Shown here one piece after another: positions 17,842 to 26,027 of a stretch of DNA of 55,860 bases (position 1 is the stretch's first letter; the number at the start of each line of letters is the position of its first letter). The notes under the pieces were generated by a model, which was given only the letters and a program-made list of their open reading frames with translations, did not search any database and was not told the origin of the DNA. Both the position numbers and the translations under genes were made by a program. This DNA comes from CAYYMD01 sp964472875 (GTDB lineage: Bacteria > Planctomycetota > Phycisphaerae > SM23-33). The DNA is taken from positions 1 through 55,860 of the forward strand of contig CAYYMD010000015.1 of NCBI GenBank assembly GCA_964472875.1, read 5' to 3'.

Positions 17842-18934
17842 ACTCGGCGAACGCAGTTACGACGTGCGAATCGGCCCGGGCTTGCTCGGCGGGCTCGGCG
17901 AACTCGTGGCGGGCATGAACGGCGTTTCGTCGGCGGTGGTGGTGGCCGACTCCAACGTGGCTGAAATTTACGCCGCCGCCGCGATGGATTCGCTGAAGCA
18001 GGCGGGAGTTACCGCGCGGGCGATTACATTTCCCGCAGGCGAACAGAACAAGACGCTGGCCACCGCCTCGGGTCTGCTGGACGAGTTGCTCGCCGGCGAC
18101 CCGCCCGTGGACAGGCGCAGCGTGGTTGTCGCCCTTGGAGGCGGCGTGACCGGCGACATGGCCGGGTTCGTCGCGGCCGTGGCGCTTCGCGGGCTGCGGT
18201 GGGTGCAGTGCCCCACCTCGCTGCTGGCCGACGTGGATGCCTCCGTGGGCGGCAAGACGGCCGTGGACCACCCGGCCGGCAAAAATCTCATCGGGGCGTT
18301 TCATCAGCCGGCGGGAGTGCTTATCGACACCGACACGCTCGCAACGCTGCCGCGCGGGGAGTTCATCAACGGCCTGGCCGAGTGCGTCAAACACGCCGTC
18401 ATACGCGACGCCGCCCTGCTGGACTTCATCGAGGACAACGCCGGGAAGATTCTCGCCCTCGACGCCGACGTGCTGACGGACTTTATCGCACGGAACGTGG
18501 AGATTAAGGCCCAGGTCGTCTCGGCCGACGAGAGGGAATCCGGCGTTCGAGCGGAGTTGAACTACGGCCACACCATCGGCCACGCCATCGAGACGTATAT
18601 CGGTTACGACAAAATCACGCACGGACAGGGCGTTGCGCTGGGCATGGCGGCCGCCGGACACATGGCCGTGGTCCGCGGGCTAATCGAAGAAGACGCCGCC
18701 CGGCGTGTGGAGCAAATCCTGGCCACGCTACACCTGCCCACGCGCGTATCGGACCTGCCCGCCGGCTTCGGCAAACTCGACGCCGCGCAAATCCGCCGGA
18801 TAATGCAGCGCGACAAGAAAACACAGCAGGGCCGAATCCGCATGATCCTGCCGGTCGTGCCCGGCCGGGTCGCCATCTTCGACGACATAACACCCGACGC
18901 CATAGACGGTGCAGTGGAATATATCAGTCAATGA
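17819..18934 (+). CDS. aroB: 3-dehydroquinate synthase
   Basis: This 371-residue protein is the usual length for AroB, which converts DAHP to 3-dehydroquinate using NAD and a metal in the shikimate pathway. Visible signatures are FPAGEQNK, VVALGGGVTGDMAGFVAA (NAD binding), PTSLLADVDASVGGKTAVDH, GLAECVKH and ELNYGHTIGHAIE with metal-binding residues. It overlaps the gene before it by 23 bases and its stop overlaps the pyrD start by four bases (ATGA), so all three form one operon. Confidence 0.96.
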   Translation: MTRTIKTELGERSYDVRIGPGLLGGLGELVAGMNGVSSAVVVADSNVAEIYAAAAMDSLKQAGVTARAITFPAGEQNKTLATASGLLDELLAGDPPVDRRSVVVALGGGVTGDMAGFVAAVALRGLRWVQCPTSLLADVDASVGGKTAVDHPAGKNLIGAFHQPAGVLIDTDTLATLPRGEFINGLAECVKHAVIRDAALLDFIEDNAGKILALDADVLTDFIARNVEIKAQVVSADERESGVRAELNYGHTIGHAIETYIGYDKITHGQGVALGMAAAGHMAVVRGLIEEDAARRVEQILATLHLPTRVSDLPAGFGKLDAAQIRRIMQRDKKTQQGRIRMILPVVPGRVAIFDDITPDAIDGAVEYISQ

Positions 18935-19893
18935 ACTCCGATAATCCCAAAACCAGGTCCCAACCCGACCTCGGCGTCGAAATCGCCGGGATAAAACTTC
19001 CCACGCCGCTGGTGACCACCAGCGGCACGTGCGGCTACGCCGACGAGTACGCCGGGCTGGTGGATTTTTCCGCGCTGGGCGCGTTCGTGACCAAGTCCAT
19101 CACTCACCGGCCGTGGGCGGGCAACGCCTACCCGCGGGCTGTCGAGACCCGCGCGGGCATGCTCAACGCCATAGGCATGGCCAACGTGGGAGTGGAGAAA
19201 TTCATCGCCGAGAAGGTCCCCCTGTTGGGGCGTCTGGGCGTGCCGGTGCTGGTGAACATATCCGGCGCCACGGCCGATGAATACGTCAAGGTCGCCGCCG
19301 CGCTGGCGGACGTGGAGCAGATAAGCGGGCTTGAGTTGAATATTTCCTGCCCGAACGTCGAGGCCGGCGGGCTGACCTTCGGCGCCGACCCGCGGCAGGT
19401 GGCCGAACTCACGCGCATGGTCAGGGATGCCTGCGGGCGGATGCCGCTTATCGTGAAACTCTCGCCCAACGTCACGGACATCGCCGCAACCGCCGCCGCG
19501 GCCGTCGACGCCGGCGCCGACGCGCTTTCTCTGGTCAACACCTTCACCGCCATGGCGATAGACATCGAGACCCGCCGCCCCGTCCTGGCCAACGTCACCG
19601 GCGGGCTGTCCGGCCCGGCCATTCATCCCATCGCCGTCCGCATGGTCCACACCGTATACACGCAGGTGGCCGCCGCTGCCGGCGTGCCGATTATAGGCAT
19701 CGGCGGCGTCCAGCACGCCCGCGACGCCGTCGAGTTCATACTGGCAGGCGCCACGGCCGTGGGCGTCGGCACCGCATTGTTCGTGGACCCCACCTGCATC
19801 CGCACAATCCGCGACGGCATCGCCGACTACCTCTCGCGCCACAACTTCGCCTCCGTGGAGGACCTCATCGGCTCAATGGAAACACTCGAATAA
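18931..19893 (+). CDS. pyrD: Dihydroorotate dehydrogenase, class 1B catalytic subunit
   Basis: This 320-residue FMN TIM barrel oxidises dihydroorotate to orotate in pyrimidine synthesis. The class 1 catalytic-type Cys lies in LNISCPNVEAGG. Other conserved parts are TTSGTCGYADEY, KSITHRPWAGN, LVNTFTAMAID and GIGGVQHARDAVEF. Class 1B enzymes normally pair with an electron-transfer subunit, PyrK, which is not adjacent here. The gene is coupled to aroB by a four-base overlap. Confidence 0.95.
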   Translation: MNSDNPKTRSQPDLGVEIAGIKLPTPLVTTSGTCGYADEYAGLVDFSALGAFVTKSITHRPWAGNAYPRAVETRAGMLNAIGMANVGVEKFIAEKVPLLGRLGVPVLVNISGATADEYVKVAAALADVEQISGLELNISCPNVEAGGLTFGADPRQVAELTRMVRDACGRMPLIVKLSPNVTDIAATAAAAVDAGADALSLVNTFTAMAIDIETRRPVLANVTGGLSGPAIHPIAVRMVHTVYTQVAAAAGVPIIGIGGVQHARDAVEFILAGATAVGVGTALFVDPTCIRTIRDGIADYLSRHNFASVEDLIGSMETLE

Positions 19894-19922
19894 ACCTCCT
19901 GCCCCGGCCCGCAAACTTCGCC

Positions 19923-20321
19923 TCAACCGCATCGCTCCAGTTTCAGTTCACTCACCTCCGCAATGATTTGAAAATCCCTGTCCCTCTGGAGCAGCGGGAT
20001 GCCGTGAACGATTGCGCATGCGGCTATTATGCAGTCCACGGTGTTGCGAATAATTCTGCCCCCGGCCCTGACGCGGGCGTAAATATCCGCGGCCAGTTCG
20101 TGCACCTCCCGCGGCGCAGGCAGATATATCACCGTATCCAGCAACCGGACGACTTTTTCACGCTGCTTGCGCGAAGTGATGCCCTGCAGTATTTCCGTCA
20201 GAATAATCCCGCATATGCACAAATCCTCATCCGCCTCCAGCGCCGATACCAGCCGCCCCGCCTGCGCCGACTCGTTGCCGCGGAAATAATCCACCCATAC
20301 GCTCGTGTCCACCAGTATCAT
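19923..20321 (-). CDS. vapC: VapC-type PIN-domain toxin
   Basis: This 132-residue PIN-domain ribonuclease has the acidic active-site residues in order: MILVDTSVWVDYFRG (Asp5), ILTEILQG (Glu), then NTVDCIIAACAI (Asp) and the terminal LQRDRDF. VapC toxins cut tRNA or rRNA when freed from the antitoxin. Its start overlaps the vapB stop by four bases. Confidence 0.93.
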   Translation of the reverse strand: MILVDTSVWVDYFRGNESAQAGRLVSALEADEDLCICGIILTEILQGITSRKQREKVVRLLDTVIYLPAPREVHELAADIYARVRAGGRIIRNTVDCIIAACAIVHGIPLLQRDRDFQIIAEVSELKLERCG

Positions 20322-20524
20322 TTGAATTCCCGCCCACGCCGCATCTCGGAAAGATCCCCTTTCCAGTCCACCCGTCCCCGCAATTTGAGTATCTCGCGCT
20401 GCCTGCGGCGCCTGACGAGTTCGCGCAGTGCGTAGTCAATCAGCCCGCGCATGGTCTTTATGCCCGTAGTTTGGCGGGCCTTTTGCAGTAAATCTTCATC
20501 AATAACCACGTTAGTTCGTTTCAT
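20318..20524 (-). CDS. vapB: VapB-type antitoxin
   Basis: This 68-residue protein begins MKRTNVVIDEDLLQKARQ, a typical VapB/RHH DNA-binding ribbon, followed by KTMRGLIDYALRELVRRRR and a C-terminal toxin-binding tail. The start at 20524 is favoured by AAGGTGAG seven bases upstream; an upstream ATG at 20551 lies inside the promoter and operator. It neutralises VapC and represses its own operon. Confidence 0.9.
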   Translation of the reverse strand: MKRTNVVIDEDLLQKARQTTGIKTMRGLIDYALRELVRRRRQREILKLRGRVDWKGDLSEMRRGREFK

Positions 20525-20546
20525 CGTCTCACCTTTTGGCATCTTA

Positions 20547-20580
20547 TACACATTATATCGCCATTTATGTGTACAGGCAA
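20547..20580 (-). promoter_or_regulatory. vapBC promoter with operator palindrome
   Basis: On the minus strand TTGCCT (20580-20575) and TATAAT (20557-20552) are 17 bases apart. The inverted repeat TACACAT (20547-20553) / ATGTGTA (20567-20573) overlaps the -10 box and spacer, the expected place for VapB autorepression. Confidence 0.65.
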
Positions 20581-20674
20581 TCGTTATTTCGTCGTCAAGT
20601 TGCTTTATTCCGCCGGCTCATGTGATTATAATTCTTATCGGCGGGGGATAAAGGAAAGTGACGGGCGAAGGCAA

Positions 20675-21988
20675 ATGAGAGTATTTATGCTCGGCTGGGA
20701 ATTTCCGCCGCACGTCAGCGGCGGACTCGGAGCGGCGTGTTACGGACTCACCCGCGCGCTGGACGAAATCGGCGTGGAGGTGTGCTTCGTCATGCCCCGT
20801 TCGACCGCGCCCCGCCTGCGCGGGCGCGTCAAGGTCCGCGCCCTGTCCGAGGTTGAGCCGCAGCGCCGCCGCAACTTCCGCCACCTCCGCATGCATCGGG
20901 TCAACGCGCACCTGCGGCCGTACGCCTCACCGCAGCAGAAGCGCGAAAATGTCGAGGAGGAACTCGCCCGCCAGCGCGCCGCCCAGCAGTCGCGGACGTC
21001 CCGGGACATGGAAATGCCGGCCGGGTCGTTCGACCTGACCAGCGCCGAATACGAGGGCGACCTGTTCGGCCAGGTCTACAAATACGCCCGGCTGTCGGTC
21101 GAACTGGCCCGCCAGGAGCGTTTCGACGTCATCCACGCCCACGACTGGATGACCTACCCGGCCGCGATGGCCGTGGCCGCCATGTCGCGCAAGCCGCTGG
21201 TCGTCCACGTCCACAGCACCGAACTGGACCGCTGCGGCGTGTACCCCGACGACCGGATTTACGAAATCGAGCGGACCGGCATGCTCAGCGCCGAGAAGAT
21301 TATCTGCGTCAGTTATCTCGCCCGCAACATGGTCACCGGCCGCTACAAAATACCCGCCGAGAAGGTCGATGTGGTCTACAACGCCGTGCACCTCCAAAGC
21401 GACGACCACGCCGGCGACAGGCCCATCCGCCGCGATGAAAAAATCGTCCTGTTCCTTGGCCGCCTGACCATGCAGAAGGGGCCGGAATTTTTCCTACAGG
21501 CCGCAAAAAGGGTCATCCAAATATTCCCCAACGTGCGTTTCGTGGTGGCCGGGGCCGGCGATATGATTATCCAGTGCATCCGCAAGGCCCGCGAACTGGA
21601 CATATCCCGGCACGTAACGTTCACCGGCTTTCTCGAGGCCGCCGACGTGGCGCGGGTCTTCCGCATGGCCGACCTCTACGTCATGCCGTCGGTCTCCGAG
21701 CCGTTCGGCATCGCCACGCTGGAGGCCCTCTCGCACGACGTGCCTGTGATAGTCTCGCGGCAGTCCGGCGTGGCCGAGGCCCTCCACCACGTGCTGAAGG
21801 TGGACTTCTGGGATGTGGAGGACATGGCCAACAAGATCGTGGCCGTGCTTCGCCACCCGCCGCTTCAGCGGGCGCTGCGGCAGCAGAGCCGCATCGAACT
21901 GCGCAAATTCTCCTGGGCCGACGCGGCCGAACACATCAGCCGCATCTACACCGAAGCCGCCGACGCGGCCGCAACCCGTGCTACGTAG
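20675..21988 (+). CDS. GT4/GT5-type glycosyltransferase (glycogen-synthase-like)
   Basis: This 437-residue GT-B enzyme begins MRVFMLGWEFPPHVSGGLG, matching the starch/glycogen-synthase-like N-terminus with its glycine-rich donor loop. Other features are DVIHAHDWMTYPAA, FLGRLTMQKGPEFFLQAA, and VMPSVSEPFGIATLEAL with the catalytic Glu pair of the E-X7-E motif. Start 20675 is preceded by AAAGGAAAG further upstream. It probably makes a glucan or transfers a sugar in the cytoplasm. A stretch of about 75 residues rich in Arg and Gln after the first strand (HLRPYASPQQKRENVEEELARQ) is a family-typical insert. Confidence 0.9.
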   Translation: MRVFMLGWEFPPHVSGGLGAACYGLTRALDEIGVEVCFVMPRSTAPRLRGRVKVRALSEVEPQRRRNFRHLRMHRVNAHLRPYASPQQKRENVEEELARQRAAQQSRTSRDMEMPAGSFDLTSAEYEGDLFGQVYKYARLSVELARQERFDVIHAHDWMTYPAAMAVAAMSRKPLVVHVHSTELDRCGVYPDDRIYEIERTGMLSAEKIICVSYLARNMVTGRYKIPAEKVDVVYNAVHLQSDDHAGDRPIRRDEKIVLFLGRLTMQKGPEFFLQAAKRVIQIFPNVRFVVAGAGDMIIQCIRKARELDISRHVTFTGFLEAADVARVFRMADLYVMPSVSEPFGIATLEALSHDVPVIVSRQSGVAEALHHVLKVDFWDVEDMANKIVAVLRHPPLQRALRQQSRIELRKFSWADAAEHISRIYTEAADAAATRAT

Positions 21989-22009
21989 AACAAAGTTTGT
22001 TGATTTTAC

Positions 22010-22112
22010 CCGCCGCAGGCGGGCGGTGAATCGGCAAAAACTGCGGTCGTCACAAGCGGCCGCCTTTTACTTTCCAATCGGCGGAGGGGTTAATCGGAAA
22101 AACTGCGGCTGA
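22010..22112 (+). repeat. Short repeat with hairpin after the glycosyltransferase gene
   Basis: CCCGCC-GCA-GGCGGG forms a hairpin at 22010-22024. A 20-base phrase, AATCGGCAAAAACTGCGG, recurs as AATCGGAAAAACTGCGG about 65 bases later. The function is unknown; the hairpin may slow or end transcription of the upstream gene. Confidence 0.4.
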
Positions 22113-22136
22113 AAATGAAAGATAAAAAGGTGCGCA

Positions 22137-22165
22137 TTGACGTAAAACCGCTTACGGTGTAATCT
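22137..22165 (+). promoter_or_regulatory. Promoter of the restriction-methyltransferase, predicted leaderless
   Basis: TTGACG (22137-22142) and TAATCT (22160-22165) are 17 bases apart. The predicted start of transcription (about 22172) falls on or one base before the ATG at 22173, and there is no Shine-Dalgarno sequence. Confidence 0.55.
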
Positions 22166-22172
22166 TTCGTCA

Positions 22173-24095
22173 ATGGCTGACCCCATTCGTCAATATTTGC
22201 GGGAAGTTAGAAAGAACTTCGCATCCGGACAGGCAACAGAGCAAACATACCGTCCTGCTCTGGAACAACTTATAGAATCGCTGCGCAGCGGAATCGAGGC
22301 CACCAACGAACCCCGCCGCGTCAGGTGCGGCGCCCCCGACATAATCGTCGAAGGCGACAATCTCACAATCGGCCACGTCGAATGCAAGGACATCGCAACT
22401 GACCTTAAAAAAGTCGAAAAATCCGAACAACTCAAGCGTTACCGTCAATCGCTCGACAACTTAATCCTCACCGATTACCTCGAATTCCGCTATTACTACC
22501 GCGGTGAGCAGCAGATGCGGGCCAACGTCGCCGCCGCGGATGGCAAAGGCAAAATAACAGCGCTTAAAGGCGGCGACGAACAACTGAACCGCCTCTTCTC
22601 TGCGTTCCTTGCCGCCGAACCCGCGCCCATAGGAACTCCGCAGGAACTGGCCGGACGCATGGCCGATATCGCCAAGGAAATCAATCACTCTATCCGGCAG
22701 GCCCTCGCACTGGAGGAATCCGAAGGAACGCTCCACGCCGAATTGAAGGCGTTTCGACAGACCATACTGCGCGATATCACCGTAGAGCAGTTCGCGGATA
22801 TGTATGCACAGACAATATGTTACGGCCTGTTCTCGGCCCGCGTTAACGTCCCGGACCATAAGGCCGATGAATTCTCACGACAGCACGCCGCGTATGACAT
22901 TCCAAAGACAAACCCTTTCCTCCGCCAGACGTTCGACTACATCGGAGGCGTGCAACTGGACGATTCGGTCGTCTGGGCCGTCGAACTGCTCGTGGACATA
23001 CTCCGCAGATGCGACATGCACGAAATCCTCAAGGACTTCGGCAAAAAGACAGGCAAGCAGGACCCCGTCTTCCACTTCTACGAGACTTTTCTGGATGAAT
23101 ACGCGCCCACAGAGCGCCAGAAACGCGGCGTCTATTACACGCCCGAACCGGTCGTCAACTACATCGTCCGCAGCATCGATGAAATCCTCAAGCGAGACTT
23201 CGACTGCCCGACAGGACTGGCCGACAACACGAAAATCAATATCACCACAAAGGACAGGGACGGCCGCGAAAAACAGGAACAGGTCCATCGCGTCCAGATA
23301 CTCGACCCGGCCGCCGGAACAGGAACGTTCCTGTGCTCGGTGATAAATCATATTTACGAGACTATGAAATCAACGAGGGGCGCGTGGGGCGGCAAAAACG
23401 GTTACGTCTCGCAGCATCTTCTTCCGCGTGTGCACGGTTTCGAGTTGATGATGGCCCCGTATGCCGTGGCTCACATGAAAATCGGCCTGCTACTGCGGGA
23501 AACCGGTTACGACTTCCCCGACGACAAACGCCTCGGCGTTTACATCACAAATACGCTCGAAGAGGCCGTCATACGGGAAAATCCCCTCCCGTTCGCCAAC
23601 TTTATCGCCAGGGAGGCCAACGAGGCCGCGAGAATCAAAACTACCTGTCCTGTAATGGTCGTCCTCGGCAATCCGCCGTATTCCGGCCATTCGGCCAACA
23701 AAAACGATTTTTCCCGAGACCTTATAAAGAACAAACTGTCCGGACCAAACGGCGCGCCCGGATATTTCGAATGCGACGGCGAGCCCCTCGGCGAGCGCAA
23801 CCCAAAGTGGCTTAACGACGATTACGTCAAGTTCATCCGCTACGGCCAGTATCGCATCGAAAAGACCGGCTACGGGATACTTGGCTTCATCACCAATCAC
23901 GGCTACCTGGACAATCCGACCTTCCGCGGCATGAGACAGTCGCTTATGCAGACTTTCGACGATATCTACATACTCGACCTGCACGGCAACGTGAAGAAAA
24001 AGGAAACCGCCTCCGACGGCTCAAAGGATGAAAACGTATTCGACATACAGCAGGGCGTGGCCATCTGCATAATGGTTAAAAAACCGAACGAATAA
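22173..24095 (+). CDS. Type IIG/ISP-like restriction-methyltransferase, N-terminal part
   Basis: This 640-residue protein carries an N-terminal nuclease-like domain with a PD-(D/E)xK pattern (P55-D56 in GAPDIIVE, then E70-C-K72). A helical connector follows, then an N6-adenine methyltransferase domain with VYYTPEPVV, SAM motif DPAAGTGTF (378-386) and catalytic NPPY (500-503). It stops after DIQQGVAICIMVKKPNE, the point where intact relatives run on into the target-recognition part. That missing part is encoded in the same frame from 24714, after an S23-family gene. It cuts and/or methylates DNA; whether the split protein works is unknown. There is no helicase region, so it is nearer to Type IIG than to full Type ISP. 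Confidence 0.88.
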   Translation: MADPIRQYLREVRKNFASGQATEQTYRPALEQLIESLRSGIEATNEPRRVRCGAPDIIVEGDNLTIGHVECKDIATDLKKVEKSEQLKRYRQSLDNLILTDYLEFRYYYRGEQQMRANVAAADGKGKITALKGGDEQLNRLFSAFLAAEPAPIGTPQELAGRMADIAKEINHSIRQALALEESEGTLHAELKAFRQTILRDITVEQFADMYAQTICYGLFSARVNVPDHKADEFSRQHAAYDIPKTNPFLRQTFDYIGGVQLDDSVVWAVELLVDILRRCDMHEILKDFGKKTGKQDPVFHFYETFLDEYAPTERQKRGVYYTPEPVVNYIVRSIDEILKRDFDCPTGLADNTKINITTKDRDGREKQEQVHRVQILDPAAGTGTFLCSVINHIYETMKSTRGAWGGKNGYVSQHLLPRVHGFELMMAPYAVAHMKIGLLLRETGYDFPDDKRLGVYITNTLEEAVIRENPLPFANFIAREANEAARIKTTCPVMVVLGNPPYSGHSANKNDFSRDLIKNKLSGPNGAPGYFECDGEPLGERNPKWLNDDYVKFIRYGQYRIEKTGYGILGFITNHGYLDNPTFRGMRQSLMQTFDDIYILDLHGNVKKKETASDGSKDENVFDIQQGVAICIMVKKPNE

Positions 24096-24198
24096 TAGAA
24101 TTTAATCTTATATCTGAAATTAAATGCCGTTGTCTGAAATCTGAGATTTGAGACCTGTCCGCCGACGGCGGATCTGGAATTAAGGAAAGGGGTGCAAA
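24096..24198 (+). repeat. Spacer with inverted repeat and hairpin ahead of the S23 gene
   Basis: This AT-rich spacer contains TCTGAAATCTGAGATTTGAG (from 24133), which pairs at 20 of 21 bases (24133-24153) with 24486-24506 inside the next gene. A small hairpin, TCCGCCGACGGCGGA, lies near 24158. GGAAAGG lies upstream of the ATG at 24199. Confidence 0.55.
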
Positions 24199-24717
24199 AT
24201 GAAATATAACCGCTTCGAGCAGTTGCCGGTGTGGAAGGCGGCCATGAACTTGGGCGAGGAAATATACGCCTTTACAGAGCACCGCGCCTTCGACCGCCTG
24301 CGCGAACTACGCGACCAGTTTCGCCGGGCAGCACTGTCGGTCTCCAATAACATCGCCGAGGGCTTCGAGCGCGGAACCACCAACGAATTGCTCAGTTTCC
24401 TCTACATTGCCCGCGGCTCTGCCGGCGAGGTCCGCTCGATGCTCATCTTCTGCGAAAAACTCCCCCAACTGCAAACAATCTCAAATCTCAAATCTCAGAT
24501 TTCAAATTTCAAGTCGTTGGCGAAGTCCTGCTCCCGGCAGATACACGCCTGGGCGGAGCACCTGCAGAACTGCGACATTCCCGGCCAGCGGCGGCTCACC
24601 GACGCGGCCGTTCAGGAATACGAGGGCAAAAAACGATACGACGCTTTCATGCAGAAACTACAGAGAATCCGCGACGAAGCAGAGGCCGAAAAAGCACAAA
24701 AGGCGCAAAAACAATGA
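24199..24717 (+). CDS. Four-helix-bundle protein of the S23/rRNA intervening-sequence family
   Basis: This 172-residue protein has the family signature: FEQLPVWKAAMNLGEEIY, then LRDQFRRAALSVSNNIAEG, then ERGTTNELLSFLYIARGSAGEVRS. Members are usually encoded in intervening sequences inside 23S rRNA genes or scattered in genomes; a relative (Avd) assists diversity-generating retroelements. The function of the family is not known. Here the gene sits between two halves of a restriction-methyltransferase, and its stop overlaps the second half by four bases. A low-complexity NLKSQISNFKS stretch between helices derives from a repeat (24481-24512) and may be a later insertion. The lysine/alanine-rich tail (EAEAEKAQKAQKQ) is also unusual. 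Confidence 0.9.
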   Translation: MKYNRFEQLPVWKAAMNLGEEIYAFTEHRAFDRLRELRDQFRRAALSVSNNIAEGFERGTTNELLSFLYIARGSAGEVRSMLIFCEKLPQLQTISNLKSQISNFKSLAKSCSRQIHAWAEHLQNCDIPGQRRLTDAAVQEYEGKKRYDAFMQKLQRIRDEAEAEKAQKAQKQ

Positions 24718-26027
24718 AAACTAGAGTATTCCACGCCGACATATACGGAACACGTAAAGGAAAACGAGAATTCCTTAATACACATTCAATCACAGATAAG
24801 GATTGGGACAGACTTAATCCGGCCAAGCCATATTACATGTTCAAGCCGGTTGATATGAAACTGGATGAAGAATACCGGATTGCGCCGAAGATAAGCGATG
24901 CATTTACAGTCTCGAATGTCGGTATAGTTACGGCACGGGATAAGCTTACTATTCAGTTTGAACAGTCGCAAATCTGGGAAACTGTTCGCCACTTCGCCAA
25001 ACTCGACTCGGAAGAAGCAAGAACCAAATATAATCTCGGTAAGGATGTTAGAGACTGGAAGGTCCACCTGGCCCAAAAAGATCTTAATCAGACCGGGCCG
25101 TCCAAGAAACACATTACACCAATACTATACCGACCGTTTGACATACGGCAGACTTATTACACTGGTAAGACAAAGGGATTCCATTGTATGCCGCGGGGTA
25201 AATTCATGCGTCATATGCTGGAAGGTGAAAATCTGGGGCTGATTAGCAGGCGTCAAATGCTACCAAAGAATGTTGACTACTTTTATGTTACTGACAAGAT
25301 TATTTCCGATGGTGTTATTAGATCAGATAACAAAGGTTGTGAATCGCTTTTTCCGCTATATCTATACCCCGATCCCGAAAAGGCGTTTGAAGACAGTCCC
25401 TGGCCGGGCGGCAAGGACGGGCGGCGGCCGAATCTGAGCAAGGAGTTCGTGGATGAATGTGCGGGAAAACTGGGGCTTGAGTTCGTAACCGACGGCCGGG
25501 GGGATTTGGAAAAGACGTTCGGGCCGGAGGATATTTTCAATTACGCCTACGCAGTTTTCCACAGCCCCACATATCGCGGGCGTTACGCGGAGTTTTTGAA
25601 GATAGACTTCCCGCGCCTGCCGCTGACGTCGGATAAATCTCTGTTCGCCGAATTATGCAGACTTGGCGGCGAACTGGTCGGCCTGCACCTGCTGGAAAAT
25701 GTTTCCGAACCCCGGGCCACGTATCCGCAGGAGGGGACAAACTTGGTTCAGCGTATAGGCAAAAAGGCCTACAAGCCGCCAACCGATCAAGCGCCCGGGT
25801 GTGTGTATGTAAATGATTCGCAGTATTTCCAGAATGTCCCGGAAGATGTCTGGATGTTCCACGTCGGCGGGTACCAGGTGTGCCAAAAGTGGCTAAAGGA
25901 CCGCAAGGGCCGAACGCTAAGTTTCGACGATATCGAGACCTACCGCAAAATCACCGAGGCCATACGGCGGACAATCCGCCTGATGGCCGAGATAGACGAA
26001 ACAATCGGCGACTGGCCCATCGAATAA
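24714..26027 (+). CDS. Type IIG/ISP-like restriction-methyltransferase, C-terminal target-recognition part
   Basis: This 437-residue protein starts MKTRVFHADIYGTRKGKREF, which is the segment that directly follows the methyltransferase domain in intact relatives, so it is the missing second half of the gene at 22173. The part encoded at about 24750-25360 is noticeably richer in A and T and corresponds to target recognition. The tail has the typical YLYPDPEKAFEDSPWP and DIFNYAYAVFHSPTYRGRYAEFL, ending with DEGTNLVQRIGKK-like and GDWPIE segments. It is in the same reading frame as the N-terminal half and overlaps the S23 stop by four bases, so all three are likely translated from one mRNA. Confidence 0.87.
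   Translation: MKTRVFHADIYGTRKGKREFLNTHSITDKDWDRLNPAKPYYMFKPVDMKLDEEYRIAPKISDAFTVSNVGIVTARDKLTIQFEQSQIWETVRHFAKLDSEEARTKYNLGKDVRDWKVHLAQKDLNQTGPSKKHITPILYRPFDIRQTYYTGKTKGFHCMPRGKFMRHMLEGENLGLISRRQMLPKNVDYFYVTDKIISDGVIRSDNKGCESLFPLYLYPDPEKAFEDSPWPGGKDGRRPNLSKEFVDECAGKLGLEFVTDGRGDLEKTFGPEDIFNYAYAVFHSPTYRGRYAEFLKIDFPRLPLTSDKSLFAELCRLGGELVGLHLLENVSEPRATYPQEGTNLVQRIGKKAYKPPTDQAPGCVYVNDSQYFQNVPEDVWMFHVGGYQVCQKWLKDRKGRTLSFDDIETYRKITEAIRRTIRLMAEIDETIGDWPIE

Noticed and set aside
17000..18661. Minus-strand reading frame opposite aroB and the gene before it
   Set aside because: It crosses two real genes, and its composition is that of a reverse-strand shadow.
24199..24717. Diversity-generating retroelement accessory protein (Avd)
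   Set aside because: The fold is related, but there is no reverse transcriptase and no template/variable repeat nearby; the sequence fits the S23/IVS group better.
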